Source: Enterobacter sichuanensis
Lineage (GTDB): Bacteria > Pseudomonadota > Gammaproteobacteria > Enterobacterales > Enterobacteriaceae
Length of the DNA stretch: 64,000 bases
Direction of reading: 5' to 3'
Assembly: GCF_002939185.1 (NCBI RefSeq)
Contig: NZ_POVL01000005.1
Span: 1-64,000 of the forward strand
The stretch's first letter is position 1. Each line of letters begins with the position of its first letter. This document shows, piece by piece, positions 15,741-25,258 of this stretch. The position numbers and the translations under genes were made by a program. The notes beneath the pieces were generated by a model, which was not told where the DNA came from, did not search any database, and worked only from the letters and a program-made list of their open reading frames with translations.

Positions 15741-15825
15741 TGGTGCCGAAGGCCGGACTCGAACCGGCACGTATTTCTACGGTTGATTTTGAATCAACTG
15801 CGTCTACCGATTTCGCCACTTCGGC
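15741..15825 (-). tRNA. leuX: tRNA-Leu (anticodon CAA)
   Basis: The 85-nt gene read leftward starts GCCGAAGTGGCGAAATCGG and ends with an encoded CCA. The anticodon stem GTTGA/TCAAC holds the loop TTCAAAA, giving CAA for UUG codons. The variable arm is long, as expected for a leucine tRNA. The T-arm GCCGG TTCGAGT CCGGC is intact. The last part of the gene, 15747-15765, is the attachment core of the integrated element. The gene reads as functional after integration because the crossover regenerates its 3' end. Confidence 0.97.
15747..15765. repeat. Proximal attachment repeat inside leuX
   Basis: These 19 bp are identical to 6934-6952 and cover most of the acceptor and T-arm of the tRNA. They mark the tRNA-side junction of the integrated element. 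Confidence 0.85.
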
Positions 15826-15930
15826 ACTGAAGGGGATGCGGAAACGTTGTGGATTATACCTGTCGCGCGCCGCCATGCAAGCGACGACGCGCGAAACCCG
15901 CGCTAAGTGCCCAAAAAACCAGCGCTACCG

Positions 15931-16662
15931 TCAGTCCAGCTCAGACACCGCCAGCCGAATTACCCTCGCCGCCTTCTGCTCCGGCAGCGCCAGCACCTTC
16001 GCCCACATCTCCTGCACCATATCGCAGGAGAGCTTCTCTTTGCCCACCGCCTTCTCGGGTATCTGCAGCAGCTGGATATCCTCGCCGTACTTATCGGCAA
16101 GTTGCTTCATAATCGGTCGCACATCCTCGACGGCCGCCTCGCGTTCGGCGGGGGTCACAGTGTGGCTGTTTTTGCCATAGGCCGCGCGCATCATGTCGGC
16201 GTCGGCCTGCATGCGCCGGGCCATCATCTCTTTATCCAGCACCCGCATCGGGTTAACGCCCCCTTTCACCGCCGGGTAGAGGAAGCGGAAACAGGCGTCG
16301 TCGCTCACCTTCTGGATGGCGGCGGTCTGCTCCATGTTGGCCTTCATATAATCCACCACGTTGGCGTCCGGGGCGTGCTGCAGGCGCGACATCTGCAGGG
16401 TCAAAATCTGCGGCTGGATAACGTCGATGATGTGCTGTTCAGACTCGCCCGCTTTCTGCATGGTGAGGATCTGCTCGCGGATGCGTTTCTGGAACGCTGG
16501 TTCCTGCTCTTTTATCACCTGCCAGGCGGGCATCGTGTTGAGGGTGGTATCAAGCTGCTGTTCAGGGGTGCGCTGCATACGCTGTTTGTCGAAGTACACC
16601 CAGAACGCCACGGCGGCAGCCGCAATGACGACAATCACAATACGGGTCCACGTTTTATTCAT
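15931..16662 (-). CDS. Conserved hypothetical membrane-anchored protein
   Basis: This 243-residue protein has one N-terminal membrane segment (about 7-24, IVIVVIAAAAVAFWVYF) and no cleavage site, so it is probably an anchored protein with a mostly helical, glutamine-rich periplasmic domain. Two methionine- and glutamate-rich helical stretches are recognisable (KRIREQILTMQKAGESEQ and EKAVGKEKLSCDMVQEMWAKVLAL). It starts 30 bases after the miaE stop, with its own AAGGA site, and so shares the rraB/miaE-side transcription direction. I do not recognise the family. It lies between miaE and leuX, on the core side of the island. Confidence 0.65.
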   Translation of the reverse strand: MNKTWTRIVIVVIAAAAVAFWVYFDKQRMQRTPEQQLDTTLNTMPAWQVIKEQEPAFQKRIREQILTMQKAGESEQHIIDVIQPQILTLQMSRLQHAPDANVVDYMKANMEQTAAIQKVSDDACFRFLYPAVKGGVNPMRVLDKEMMARRMQADADMMRAAYGKNSHTVTPAEREAAVEDVRPIMKQLADKYGEDIQLLQIPEKAVGKEKLSCDMVQEMWAKVLALPEQKAARVIRLAVSELD

Positions 16663-16692
16663 CTCGCATCCTTATCCTTTCGCTATGCCGGT

Positions 16693-17451
16693 TTACACCG
16701 GCACGCCGCTGTGGAAGCGAAACTCGTTGTCCGGTGTCGAGATAAGTGTGGCTTCAATTTCGCCAAAAAGCTTTATCCGCGGTGAGATATCGTCGTCGCT
16801 CACCTGCTGAGCCAGCGTCAGGTAGTCCTGATAATGGCGCGCTTCCGAGCGCAGCAGCGAGAGATAAAACTTCTGCAGGTCGTCGTCGAGGAACGGGGCC
16901 AGCGCGGCGAAGCGTTCACAGGAGCGGGCTTCGATGTAGGCGCCGCAGATAAGCTTGTCGATAAGCGTCAGCGGCTCGTGGGTGCGCACCTCCTTCAGCA
17001 TCCCTTTGGCGTAACGGCTGGCGGTGATTTTGACGTACGGAATGTCGCGGGCCAGCATCGCCTCGCGCACCTGCCAGAAGTGGTGCAGCTCCTCTTTAAT
17101 CAACAGCACCATGCTGTCGATGAGCGCCTGGCCCCACGGGTCGTCGGTTTTGGGCATAACGCTTTTGCCAATCTGCCTGTGCAGGGCGATGAAGTCCGGC
17201 TCCGGGCCGTCGCGGAAGGTGAACTGTTCGTAGGGTTTGAGCCAGTCGAGCAGCGCGTCGGCACCGCTTTCGTCGGCGACGTATTTACGCACCAGCAGCA
17301 GCGCGGTCTGGGCGGCCTTGAGCTCGCATACCATGTGGTCGGTGAGCAGCAGCGGCAGGTTCGCCGGGTCGCGGGCTTTATCAATCCATGCTTGCGGGGT
17401 CGGGCACTGGAGGAAGTTGAGTACGGGGGCGAGTATCTGCGGGTAATCCAT
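16693..17451 (-). CDS. miaE: tRNA 2-methylthio-N6-isopentenyl-adenosine-37 hydroxylase
   Basis: This 252-residue non-heme diiron monooxygenase hydroxylates the isopentenyl group of ms2i6A37 in tRNAs. The ferritin-like fold shows the iron-ligand helices: LIKEELHHFWQV (with a Glu-x-x-His pair), GAYIEARSCERF and LRSEARHYQDYL. The start is the ATG at 17449-17451 with an AAGG site. An open frame upstream to 17613 carries a non-homologous tail and is rejected. E. coli K-12 lacks this enzyme activity, while Salmonella and Enterobacter have it, so its presence is a useful taxonomic marker. It is followed by the anchored hypothetical gene and preceded by rraB 46 bases upstream. Confidence 0.95.
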   Translation of the reverse strand: MDYPQILAPVLNFLQCPTPQAWIDKARDPANLPLLLTDHMVCELKAAQTALLLVRKYVADESGADALLDWLKPYEQFTFRDGPEPDFIALHRQIGKSVMPKTDDPWGQALIDSMVLLIKEELHHFWQVREAMLARDIPYVKITASRYAKGMLKEVRTHEPLTLIDKLICGAYIEARSCERFAALAPFLDDDLQKFYLSLLRSEARHYQDYLTLAQQVSDDDISPRIKLFGEIEATLISTPDNEFRFHSGVPV

Positions 17452-17497
17452 GGTTCTGCCTTGAAAAAGCGGTGGCGCGGGCCACCGCCTGAAACGC

Positions 17498-17923
17498 TTA
17501 GTGACGCACGCCGTCGTCGTCTTCGTCGATGTAATCTTCGTCGTCGCCTTCTTCGCCGTCTTCACCGTTCGGATCTTCGAAGTAGGTTCCCCAGCCGTCG
17601 TATTCCACGTCAAACTTCTCGGCCAGGTTCATCAGCTGTTCGACCTGCGCATCAATTAGCTCCGCCTTCAGCGCGCCTTCGCTCAGGATGTCGCAGCAGA
17701 TGACGGTGTCGCCCTCTTCCACTTCCAGCTCTTCCGGCTCGGTCACTTCGTAACCCAGCTTGAAGGCCTCTACCGCCATTTTTTCCAGCGCGTCGAAATC
17801 ATCCGCAGAGAAATGGTGCTCGATGGTGTACAGCGCGTCCGGATCGCTACCGTCTTCCAGCAGTTCTTCAATAATCAGACGCGTCTCTTCGCGTTGCTCT
17901 TCCAGGTGTTCCGGGTTTGCCAT
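17498..17923 (-). CDS. rraB: RraB, protein regulator of RNase E activity
   Basis: This acidic 141-residue protein binds the C-terminal half of RNase E and restrains mRNA decay. It has the RraB signature [24 protein letters not shown], a TVICCDIL strand, and [12 protein letters not shown], followed by an extremely acidic tail of about 20 residues (many Asp and Glu). Length and motifs equal the E. coli protein (YjgD). The gene is divergent from argI, with a 164-base gap. The start ATG has AGAGGA about 6 bases upstream. It probably heads the rraB-miaE-hypothetical operon. Confidence 0.95.
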   Translation of the reverse strand: MANPEHLEEQREETRLIIEELLEDGSDPDALYTIEHHFSADDFDALEKMAVEAFKLGYEVTEPEELEVEEGDTVICCDILSEGALKAELIDAQVEQLMNLAEKFDVEYDGWGTYFEDPNGEDGEEGDDEDYIDEDDDGVRH

Positions 17924-18021
17924 GGCTCAATCCTCTTTAAAGTGCGGCAGATACTTCTATTTTCACACACGGACGGGTTTGCCTCCACCTTTGTTGGAAA
18001 GATTTGTGAAACGGGGTTGCA

Positions 18022-18060
18022 AATGAATAATTACACATATAAAGTGAATTTTAATTCAAT
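18022..18060 (+). promoter_or_regulatory. Tandem ARG boxes in the argI promoter
   Basis: Two 18-bp sites match the ArgR operator consensus with TGAAT and ATTCA half sites: 18022-18039 (imperfect) and 18043-18060 (AGTGAATTTTAATTCAAT, near perfect), separated by 3 bases. A -35-like TTGCAA (18017-18022) and a -10-like TATAAA overlap them. This is the standard ArgR layout for arginine repression. Confidence 0.85.
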
Positions 18061-18087
18061 AAGTGGCGTTCGCCATGTGAGGATAAA

Positions 18088-19092
18088 ATGTCTGATCTGT
18101 ACAAGAAACACTTTCTGAAATTGCTCGACTTTACCCCTGCACAGTTCACTTCTCTGCTGACCCTTGCCGCACAGCTCAAAGCCGATAAAAAAAATGGCAA
18201 GGAAGTACAAAAGCTTACCGGTAAAAACATCGCGCTCATCTTCGAAAAAGACTCAACCCGCACACGATGCTCTTTCGAAGTTGCCGCATTTGACCAGGGC
18301 GCGCGCGTTACCTATTTAGGGCCGAGCGGCAGCCAGATTGGGCATAAAGAGTCAATTAAGGACACCGCGCGCGTGCTCGGGCGGATGTACGACGGCATTC
18401 AGTATCGCGGTCACGGCCAGGAAGTGGTCGAAACGCTGGCGCAGTACGCGGGCGTGCCGGTGTGGAACGGGCTGACCAACGAGTTCCACCCGACCCAGTT
18501 GCTGGCGGATCTGCTGACCATGCAGGAGCACCTGCCGGGCAAGGCGTTTAACGAGATGACGCTGGTCTACGCGGGCGACGCACGCAACAACATGGGCAAC
18601 TCGATGCTGGAAGCGGCGGCGCTGACCGGGCTGGATCTGCGCCTGGTGGCCCCGAAAGCCTGCTGGCCGGAAGAGAGCCTGGTGGCGGAATGCAGCGCGC
18701 TGGCGGAGAAGCACGGCGGGAAGATCACCCTGACGGAAGACGTGGCGGCGGGCGTGAAAGGTGCGGACTTTATCTATACCGACGTGTGGGTGTCGATGGG
18801 TGAAGCCAAAGAGAAGTGGGCGGAGCGGATTGCGCTACTGCGTGGGTATCAGGTGAACGCGCAGATGATGGTGCTAACCGGCAACCCGGACGTGAAGTTC
18901 CTGCACTGTCTGCCGGCGTTCCATGACGACCAGACCACGCTCGGCAAGCAGATGGCGAAGGAGTTCGATCTGCACGGCGGGATGGAAGTAACGGACGAGG
19001 TGTTTGAGTCGGCGGCGAGCATTGTGTTCGACCAGGCGGAAAACCGGATGCATACGATTAAAGCGGTGATGGTGGCGACGCTTGGGGAGTGA
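18088..19092 (+). CDS. argI: Ornithine carbamoyltransferase (biosynthetic)
   Basis: This 334-residue enzyme makes citrulline from ornithine and carbamoyl phosphate in arginine biosynthesis. The carbamoyl phosphate site is STRTR (Ser56-Thr57-Arg58-Thr59). HPTQ is in the hinge, and FLHCLPAFH carries the catalytic cysteine loop. DVWVSMGE binds ornithine. The upstream tandem ARG boxes show ArgR repression. It is a close paralogue of arcB 10 kb downstream, but that copy sits in a catabolic operon and has no ARG-box pair directly in front. A REP pair follows the stop. The symbol follows the E. coli position next to rraB, and argF is an equally used name. Confidence 0.95.
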   Translation: MSDLYKKHFLKLLDFTPAQFTSLLTLAAQLKADKKNGKEVQKLTGKNIALIFEKDSTRTRCSFEVAAFDQGARVTYLGPSGSQIGHKESIKDTARVLGRMYDGIQYRGHGQEVVETLAQYAGVPVWNGLTNEFHPTQLLADLLTMQEHLPGKAFNEMTLVYAGDARNNMGNSMLEAAALTGLDLRLVAPKACWPEESLVAECSALAEKHGGKITLTEDVAAGVKGADFIYTDVWVSMGEAKEKWAERIALLRGYQVNAQMMVLTGNPDVKFLHCLPAFHDDQTTLGKQMAKEFDLHGGMEVTDEVFESAASIVFDQAENRMHTIKAVMVATLGE

Positions 19093-19130
19093 TCCTCTCT
19101 CCCAGTTTATTGATTCGGTGCGCTCTTCTT

Positions 19131-19199
19131 GCCGGGTGGCGCTGCGCTTACCCGGCCTACACGACCCGTAGGCCCGTGCAAGCGTAGCGCCGCCGGGCG
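19131..19199. repeat. REP pair (BIME) between argI and xynR
   Basis: GCCGGGTGGCGCTGCGCTTACCCGGC-type and inverted GTAGGCCCG...GCCGGGCGG copies lie head to head at about 19131-19160 and 19168-19199. They are standard enterobacterial REP elements, which can stabilise transcripts and bind gyrase. They mark the junction between core argI and the xylonate block. Confidence 0.85.
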
Positions 19200-19283
19200 G
19201 ATCAGGCCGGCTCCATTTCATTGATTTTTCCCCCCGAAAAAGGTACGTTTTCGCCTTAATTCCAGCGTGGACATGCCAGCATT

Positions 19284-20042
19284 ATGCCGATTATTCAGTC
19301 TGTTGAACGTGCGTTGCAGATCCTCGACCTGTTCAACGAGCAGGCCACCGAGCTTAAGATCACCGACATCAGCAAACTGATGGGGCTGAGCAAGAGTACC
19401 CTCCACTCTCTGCTGAAAACCCTGCAGCTTCACGGCTATATCGATCAGAACCCTGAGAACGGCAAATATCGCCTCGGCATGAAGCTGGTCGAGCGCGGTC
19501 ATTTCGTCGTGGGCTCCATCGATATTCGTCAGAAGGCGAAAGGCTGGCTGACGGAGCTGTCCCAGCGGACCGGGCAGACCACCCATCTGGGGATCCTGGA
19601 CGGGCGTGAAGGGGTCTATATCGAGAAGATTGAAGGCAAGCTGGCCGCCATCGCCTATTCGCGCATTGGCCGCCGCCTGCCGGTTCACGCCACCGCCATC
19701 GGCAAGGTGCTGATTGCCTGGCTGGGCGAGGCCGAGCTTAACGCCCTGCTGGAGGGCTATCAGTACACCACCTTTACTCCCGCCACCCTCTCCTCTCGCG
19801 AAGCGTTAATGGCTGCCCTGGCGCAGACCCGCGAGCAGGGTTACGCCCTGGATAGCGAAGAGAACGAGCAGGGCGTGCGCTGCGTGGCGGTGCCGGTGTG
19901 GAACCATGAGTCCCGCGTGATTGCCGCCCTGAGCCTGTCGACGCTGACCTCCCGCGTGGACGATGCCGGGCTGGCGAGTTTCCGCGAGCAGCTTCAGCAG
20001 GCCGGGCTCCAGCTCTCACGCGCGCTGGGCTACCCGGCCTGA
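19284..20042 (+). CDS. xynR: IclR-family regulator of xylonate catabolism (YagI/XynR-like)
   Basis: This 252-residue regulator has an N-terminal winged HTH (about 4-65, SVERALQILDLF then MGLSKSTLHSLLKTLQLHGYI) and a C-terminal IclR effector domain (about 80-245), including GRRLPVHATAIGKVLIAWL and GVRCVAVPVWN. In E. coli, XynR (YagI) is encoded beside yagHGFE and represses xylonate-use genes. Here it is also beside that set, divergent in function but converging with yagH, whose stop lies 4 bases beyond its own. The start is the ATG at 19284. Its ligand, probably xylonate, is inferred from the E. coli relative. The likely operator is upstream of yagE. Confidence 0.85.
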   Translation: MPIIQSVERALQILDLFNEQATELKITDISKLMGLSKSTLHSLLKTLQLHGYIDQNPENGKYRLGMKLVERGHFVVGSIDIRQKAKGWLTELSQRTGQTTHLGILDGREGVYIEKIEGKLAAIAYSRIGRRLPVHATAIGKVLIAWLGEAELNALLEGYQYTTFTPATLSSREALMAALAQTREQGYALDSEENEQGVRCVAVPVWNHESRVIAALSLSTLTSRVDDAGLASFREQLQQAGLQLSRALGYPA

Positions 20043-20046
20043 GCCG

Positions 20047-21657
20047 TTAGGCCGGCTCGTAGGTGAAGTAGTCGAAGTCCGCGTGGCAGCCGTCGCCGCT
20101 GATATCCTCGCAGTGCAGTCCCACAAACGCGCCGGTGAAGAAACCGCGCCCGCCGATGTAGTCGTCCGATAGCTTCCATGCCTCATAGGTGACCGGCACG
20201 GTATGCCACGTCTCACCGTCGAACGAGTAGCTGTAGCGGTAGACCAGCTTATCCACGTCCACCCGCAGCCAGACGCTCTCCGCATGCTCCGGCACCGCAA
20301 TGGGTTGCTCATGCAGCGGCCACGACGGCACGTTGTGGTCGAGCTGAATCACCTTAATGGTTCTCCCCTGCCCCTCCTCGTAGTCCACAAAGCAGTAGCT
20401 CCAGTTTTTGCTGTTGTAGTAGCAGGTCAGCCCCGCGCTCTGCTGGAAGTGGACCGGCGAGAACTGCATCCGCGTCTCGGCCCGGAAGGTGAAGTGCTGC
20501 CAGCGGCGCGCCACGGTTGACTGGGTGAAGGTCGAGTTGAGCGAGTCGTTGCCGTAGAGCCGTAAGAAGCCCGGGCGCGCGGTGAGCGAGCCGAGGGTGT
20601 CGTCGAACGGAATGCGCAGGGTCTGCAGTTCCGGGTCGAGCGAACTGGCGTCGAAATCCTCCCGCCAGCTACCCTGAACGGCGGCAGGCTGCTCGGCCAC
20701 CTGCGGGCCTTTCACGGTCAGTTGCGCGTGCTTGCCGCCTTCCACATACGGCCAGCCGTCGCGCCACGCAATGCGGGCGATGCCGGTCTCGCGCCCCAGC
20801 GGGCAGTAGCCGCGCCCGCCGGAGGCCAGCAGCGGCACGCCGGGCAGGCGCAGCGGGCGGCTGGTGAGGTAGGCCATGTACCATTCTCCGGTATGGGTCT
20901 GCAGCAGCGAGCCGTGGCCGCTCTTCTGCAGCGGATTCTCCGGCAGGTGCCAGCTGGTCATCATCGTCACGTCCGGGTGCAGCTCGTACGGCCCGTCGAT
21001 ATTTTTGGAACGCAGCACCACCACGGCGTGCTCGTAGCTGGTGCCGCCCTCGGCCACCATCAGGTAGTACCATCCCGCGTGGCGATACAGGTGCGCGCCC
21101 TCGGTGTAACAGAGCGGCGTGCCGGTAAACAGCGTTTTGCGCTCGGGCGAGAGCGTGCCGGTCTGCGGATCGAATTCCTGCAGCACGATGGTGTTGTGCG
21201 GGTTGCTGTGGTGGCGCGGCCCCCACGGGCGGTAGAGGTAGTACTTGCGGCCATCGTCGTCGTGGAACAGGGACGGGTCAAACCCGCCGTTGCCCATCGG
21301 GATCGGCTCGCTCCACGGCCCCTCGATGGACGGCGCGGTGACGAGGAAGTTACGGCCGTTTTTCCACGGCGAGTCGACAATCTTCACGTCGGTATAGAGC
21401 AGCCAGAATTTGCCGTCGGCGTAGCTCAGGCACGGTGCCCAGATGCCGCCGGAGTCCGGGTTGCCCTTCATGTCCAGCATCGACAAGCGGTCCAGCGGGG
21501 TGCTGACCAGCGACCAGTTTTTCAGGTCGCGGGAGTGATAGATACGCACGCCGGGGAACCATTCGAAGGTCGAGGTGGCGATGTAGTAGTCCTCGCCCTG
21601 GCGGCACAGGGACGGGTCCGGGTTGAAGCCGGTCAGGATTGGGTTAGTGATTTCCAT
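20047..21657 (-). CDS. yagH: Glycoside hydrolase family 43 beta-xylosidase
   Basis: This 536-residue cytoplasmic enzyme has the GH43 five-bladed propeller (about 1-310) with the three catalytic acids in place: Asp14 in NPDPS (base), Asp127 in GFDPS (pKa modulator) and Glu186 in YTEGAHL (acid). A C-terminal beta-sandwich (about 330-536) is typical of subfamily 11 xylosidases. It has no signal peptide, so substrates arrive through the transporter encoded 11 bases upstream. It releases xylose from short xylosides. Gene order, length and motifs match E. coli YagH. The stop is only 4 bases from the convergent xynR stop. Confidence 0.92.
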   Translation of the reverse strand: MEITNPILTGFNPDPSLCRQGEDYYIATSTFEWFPGVRIYHSRDLKNWSLVSTPLDRLSMLDMKGNPDSGGIWAPCLSYADGKFWLLYTDVKIVDSPWKNGRNFLVTAPSIEGPWSEPIPMGNGGFDPSLFHDDDGRKYYLYRPWGPRHHSNPHNTIVLQEFDPQTGTLSPERKTLFTGTPLCYTEGAHLYRHAGWYYLMVAEGGTSYEHAVVVLRSKNIDGPYELHPDVTMMTSWHLPENPLQKSGHGSLLQTHTGEWYMAYLTSRPLRLPGVPLLASGGRGYCPLGRETGIARIAWRDGWPYVEGGKHAQLTVKGPQVAEQPAAVQGSWREDFDASSLDPELQTLRIPFDDTLGSLTARPGFLRLYGNDSLNSTFTQSTVARRWQHFTFRAETRMQFSPVHFQQSAGLTCYYNSKNWSYCFVDYEEGQGRTIKVIQLDHNVPSWPLHEQPIAVPEHAESVWLRVDVDKLVYRYSYSFDGETWHTVPVTYEAWKLSDDYIGGRGFFTGAFVGLHCEDISGDGCHADFDYFTYEPA

Positions 21658-21668
21658 ATTGCCTCCGG

Positions 21669-23051
21669 TTAATGGGATGCGGCTGTCGCAGCGTCGGGAA
21701 CGGCATCGCCCTGCGCCGCGCGGTGCTTGATCAGCTGCTGGCTGATGGCCTCCACGCGGGCGTCGGTGAGCTTGTAGAACGACAGCATGATGAACATGCC
21801 CGCGTAGAGCACCACCGGCACCACGCAGAACAGAATTTTGATGGTGGTAAGAACCTCGACCGGCTGCACGCTGCTGCTGGCGGAATAGTTGACGTACGCC
21901 AGGATCCAGCCCACCACCGCCCCGCCAATCGCCAGGCCAATCTTCAGGCTGAACAGGTAGGTGGAGAACACCAGCCCGTCGAGGCGGCGCCCGCTGCGGC
22001 TCTCCTCGTAATCCACCACGTCAGAGGCCATCAGCCACTGCAGCGGCGTGGTGGTGTTAAAGACGAACAGGAACAGGATGTTGAGGGCGAAAATCAGCGC
22101 GATATGCTCCGCCGGGGTGACAAAAATCAGCAGGCTGATCAGCGAGTAAGCGACGATGATCCACTTAAAGGCGGTGACGCGGTCGAAGCGGCCCAGCAGG
22201 CGGGAGGAGCAGAGCGAGCCGAACATGGTGGCGAGGCTGCCGTAGAGTAAAAACTGGGTCGCCATCTCCGGATGATCCATCACGTATTTCACGAAGTAGA
22301 GCGTCGCCCCGCCGCGCACCACGTTGGAGCAGGTCGCCATCATCTTGAACGCGCACATGATGCGCCACTGGCCGTTGCCGAGCAGCAGTTTGAGATCTTT
22401 TGCCACCGACGAGCCCGGCTGCACCTCAAAGGTGTAGCGCTCTTTGGTGGTGAAGAAGCAGACGTAGAGCAGCACCACGCCGGTCAGGCCCAGCACGCAC
22501 ATGGCACCGAAATAGCCCACCTGCTCGTCCCCTTTGCCGATGATGCTCACCAGCGGCAGGGCGATGCCGCTGATGGCGAGCGAGCCCGCCGCCGCCAGGA
22601 AGAAGCGCCACGACTGCAGGGCGTGACGCTCTTTCGGGTCGGCGGTGATGACGCCCGGCATAGCGCAGTACGGTACGTTAACGAAGGTGTAGACCAGGGT
22701 CAGGAGAATATAGGTCACGCAGGCGTAGATGATTTTTCCCTGCGCGGAAAAGTCCGGCGTGTAGAAGGTCAGTACGCAGACGATGCCAAACGGGATGGCG
22801 CCCCACAGCAGGAACGGGCGGAACTGACCGTGCCGCGTGCGGGTGCGGTCCACCAGCAGCCCCATTAGCGGGTCGGTCACCGCATCCAGCACGCGGGAGA
22901 TTAAAAACAGCGTGCCCATAATGCCCGCCGACAGGCCGAAGACGTCGGTGTAGAAATAGGCCAGCAGGAACATGGTGGCCTGCCAGACGAAGCCACAGGC
23001 GGTGTCACCCAGCCCGTAGCCAATTTTGTCTTTCATGGTTAATTGCGTCAT
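21669..23051 (-). CDS. yagG: GPH-family sugar/sugar-acid cation symporter
   Basis: This 460-residue carrier of the glycoside-pentoside-hexuronide:cation symporter family has about 12 membrane helices. The family N-terminus KDKIGYGLGDTACGF and the loop MGLLVDRTRTRHGQFRPF are diagnostic. It should import xylosides or xylonate with a cation. It precedes yagH by 11 bases, and both are read leftward. A 225-base gap with a strong hairpin separates it from yagF, so yagGH may have its own promoter or differential stability. Two ATGs are possible (first residue or residue 6); the first is used here. Confidence 0.9.
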   Translation of the reverse strand: MTQLTMKDKIGYGLGDTACGFVWQATMFLLAYFYTDVFGLSAGIMGTLFLISRVLDAVTDPLMGLLVDRTRTRHGQFRPFLLWGAIPFGIVCVLTFYTPDFSAQGKIIYACVTYILLTLVYTFVNVPYCAMPGVITADPKERHALQSWRFFLAAAGSLAISGIALPLVSIIGKGDEQVGYFGAMCVLGLTGVVLLYVCFFTTKERYTFEVQPGSSVAKDLKLLLGNGQWRIMCAFKMMATCSNVVRGGATLYFVKYVMDHPEMATQFLLYGSLATMFGSLCSSRLLGRFDRVTAFKWIIVAYSLISLLIFVTPAEHIALIFALNILFLFVFNTTTPLQWLMASDVVDYEESRSGRRLDGLVFSTYLFSLKIGLAIGGAVVGWILAYVNYSASSSVQPVEVLTTIKILFCVVPVVLYAGMFIMLSFYKLTDARVEAISQQLIKHRAAQGDAVPDAATAASH

Positions 23052-23228
23052 CAGAATTACACCCTTATGTAGTGTGCTGAATTACAACATCGTGTTAATG
23101 GAGTGTAATGAGCTGCTTAATTAACCAGCAATGGTCATATCTTATTTCCGAATTACGTTATTTTGCTTTTGTGACGCCAACGATATATCGCAACTTATTG
23201 TTTAAATTATTAAATTACAGACAAGCGA

Positions 23229-23262
23229 AAACCGTCCGCGGAATATTTTCCGCAGACGGTTT
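23229..23262 (-). terminator. Hairpin between yagF and yagG
   Basis: Arms 23230-23243 and 23248-23261 pair over 14 positions with one mismatch, around a TATT loop, just after the yagF stop. Only a short T stretch follows. It may be an attenuating or processing hairpin that lowers yagGH expression relative to yagFE. Confidence 0.55.
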
Positions 23263-23276
23263 CATCTAAAAAATAA

Positions 23277-25244
23277 TTAAATGCCGAGCGCTTTTTTACC
23301 GGCGTTAATTACCTCGATAATTTTATCAGTGTCATAAATACAGCCTTTCCATGTGCCGCCGCTTACCGACTGCAGTGCCGCCCACAGCCGGGTATCGTCC
23401 GGCAAAAAGTCGTGGGCGTGCAGGTCCGGGTGCGTCTGTCTTACTGCCAGCTCGCGCGCGCCCTCTTCCGGCGTCAGCGGGTTTTCTGCCGTGCCGATAA
23501 AGTTGACGCTGCCCGTCAGGGTCAGGCGGTCGACCACAATCTCGATGATGTCATTGTCGCGCAGCTTGCCAATCGGCCCGCCCGCCAGCGCCTCCGGCGA
23601 CACGTGGCCGAAGCAGGCACCTGTCGATACCCCCGAGAAGCGCGCATCGGTGATTAACGACACCGTTTTGCCCCACGAGATATGCTTCAGCGCGGAGGTA
23701 AGCTGGTAGGTCTCCTCCATGCCGGTGCCGGACGGCCCGCCGCCGATCACCACCATGATATCGCCCTGCTTAATCTCTTCCCGCTTGATGGCCTTAATCG
23801 CCTGCGCTTCCGAGACAAACACCCGCGCCCTGCCGGTGTGGCGGTAAACGCCATCGTCACCCACTACAGACGGATCAATAGCCGTGGCCTTGATCACCGA
23901 CCCCTCCGGCGCGATGTTGCCCGTCGGGAAGCAGACCGTCGAGGTCAGCCCTTTCGCTTTTGCCTTCTCCGGCGGCAGGATCACGTCATCCGGATCCACG
24001 CCGTCCTGCGCGCGCAGGCACTGGCGGAAGCGCGCCCGGCGCTCGGACGCCTGCCACCAGTCGAGGTTCTCACCTACCGTCTGGCCGGTCACGGTCATGG
24101 CGTCCAGGTGCAGCAGGCCGAGATCGCGCAGGTGGAGCATCACCTCCGGCACGCCGCCGGCGAGGAACGCCCGCACGGTCGGATGGTAGTCCGGGCCGTT
24201 GGGCAGCACGCTCACCAGGCGCGGCACCTTACGGTTGATGCGCGTCCAGTGTTCAACATCCGGAATAGTGCAGCCCGCCGCGTGGGCGATGGCCGGAATG
24301 TGCAGCAGTAAATTGGTCGAGCCGCCGAACGCCGCGTGGATCACCATCGCATTTTCGATGGCTTTATCGGTGAGGATATCCCGCGTGGTGATGCCGCGGT
24401 TATCCAGCTCGCTCACCGCCCGCGCCGACTGGCGGGCGATCTCCAGCCACACCGCCTGTCCGGACGGCGCCAGCGCGGAGTGCGGCAGCGCCAGACCCAG
24501 CGCTTCCGCGACCACCTGCGAGGTGCCCGCCGTGCCGAGGAACTGGCAGCCGCCACCCGGCGACGCGCAGGCGCGACAGCCCAGCTCGGCGGCCTCCTGC
24601 AACGAGAGTTCATGGTTGGCGAAGCGCGCGCCGATGGTCTGCACCTTGCCCGCGTCTTCCCCCACGGTCGGCGGCAGCGTCGCCCCGCCCGGCACCAGAA
24701 TGGTCGGCAGGTCGTGCATCGAGGCCAGGGCAATCATGGTGGCGGGCAGCCCTTTGTCGCAGGTTGCGACGCCAATCACCGCCCGGCGCGTCGGCAGGGA
24801 GCGGATCAGGCGGCGAAAGACGATCGCCGCGTCGTTGCGGTACGGCAGGGAGTCGAACATGCCGTGCGTGCCCTGTGAGCGCCCGTCGCACGGATCGCTG
24901 ACGAAGGCCGCAAACGGGATCCCGCCGTTGCGGGTGATCTCCTTCGCCGCCGCCTGCATCTGCATACCGATCTCCCAGTGCCCGGTGTGGTAGCCCAGCG
25001 CGACCGGGCGTCCGTCTCCGGCGCGGATGCCGCCCTGGGTGCCGATAATCAACACCTCTTTACCGGTCAGCTTGTTGGCATCCCAGCCCATCCCGGCGTT
25101 CTGCGTCATGCCGAACAGGTTGCCGCTGGGGGATTCCATCAGCATCTGCGGGGTCAGCGGCAGCGCCCCCTGCGGCCCCGCCGCATGGGTGATCACCGCA
25201 TAAAACGCATCATCCTGCGGGGTGAAAATTTTCTCGATGGTCAT
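23277..25244 (-). CDS. yagF: D-xylonate dehydratase (IlvD/Edd family)
   Basis: This 655-residue iron-sulfur dehydratase should convert D-xylonate to 2-keto-3-deoxy-xylonate. Cysteines for the cluster are in [10 protein letters not shown] (about residue 116), [10 protein letters not shown] (about 180) and the [12 protein letters not shown] region. C-terminal IlvD/Edd motifs include [13 protein letters not shown] and [11 protein letters not shown]. Its length and N-terminus match E. coli YagF rather than IlvD (616 residues) or Edd (603). It follows yagE by 14 bases, so the pair dehydratase-aldolase is one transcript. The preferred substrate is inferred from the E. coli homologue. Confidence 0.9.
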   Translation of the reverse strand: MTIEKIFTPQDDAFYAVITHAAGPQGALPLTPQMLMESPSGNLFGMTQNAGMGWDANKLTGKEVLIIGTQGGIRAGDGRPVALGYHTGHWEIGMQMQAAAKEITRNGGIPFAAFVSDPCDGRSQGTHGMFDSLPYRNDAAIVFRRLIRSLPTRRAVIGVATCDKGLPATMIALASMHDLPTILVPGGATLPPTVGEDAGKVQTIGARFANHELSLQEAAELGCRACASPGGGCQFLGTAGTSQVVAEALGLALPHSALAPSGQAVWLEIARQSARAVSELDNRGITTRDILTDKAIENAMVIHAAFGGSTNLLLHIPAIAHAAGCTIPDVEHWTRINRKVPRLVSVLPNGPDYHPTVRAFLAGGVPEVMLHLRDLGLLHLDAMTVTGQTVGENLDWWQASERRARFRQCLRAQDGVDPDDVILPPEKAKAKGLTSTVCFPTGNIAPEGSVIKATAIDPSVVGDDGVYRHTGRARVFVSEAQAIKAIKREEIKQGDIMVVIGGGPSGTGMEETYQLTSALKHISWGKTVSLITDARFSGVSTGACFGHVSPEALAGGPIGKLRDNDIIEIVVDRLTLTGSVNFIGTAENPLTPEEGARELAVRQTHPDLHAHDFLPDDTRLWAALQSVSGGTWKGCIYDTDKIIEVINAGKKALGI

Positions 25245-25258
25245 GGTTATCGTCCGGC

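Larger units (their letters stand above)
6934..15765. mobile_element. 8.8-kb integrative element in tRNA-Leu(CAA) leuX
   Basis: The element is bounded by 19-bp identical direct repeats and carries a tyrosine integrase next to the tRNA, on its 3' side. Cargo from left to right: a BamE-like lipoprotein, an XRE regulator, a small membrane protein, an A+T-rich two-gene module, a serine recombinase, a three-gene set including a possible replication initiator, and a NIPSNAP-like protein. The leuX site is a known island hotspot in enterobacteria. No conjugation genes are present, so the element would need a helper or is a satellite. The DNA to its left (1-6930) is also accessory, so two insertions may be stacked at this tRNA. 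Confidence 0.85.

Noticed and set aside
15907-16785. Rightward 292-codon frame opposite the gene at 15931
   Set aside because: It is a histidine- and arginine-rich antisense shadow of a G+C-rich gene and spans a gene boundary.
21672-22868. Long rightward frames opposite yagG
   Set aside because: Composition is typical of antisense frames over a membrane-protein gene. yagG has clear family motifs.
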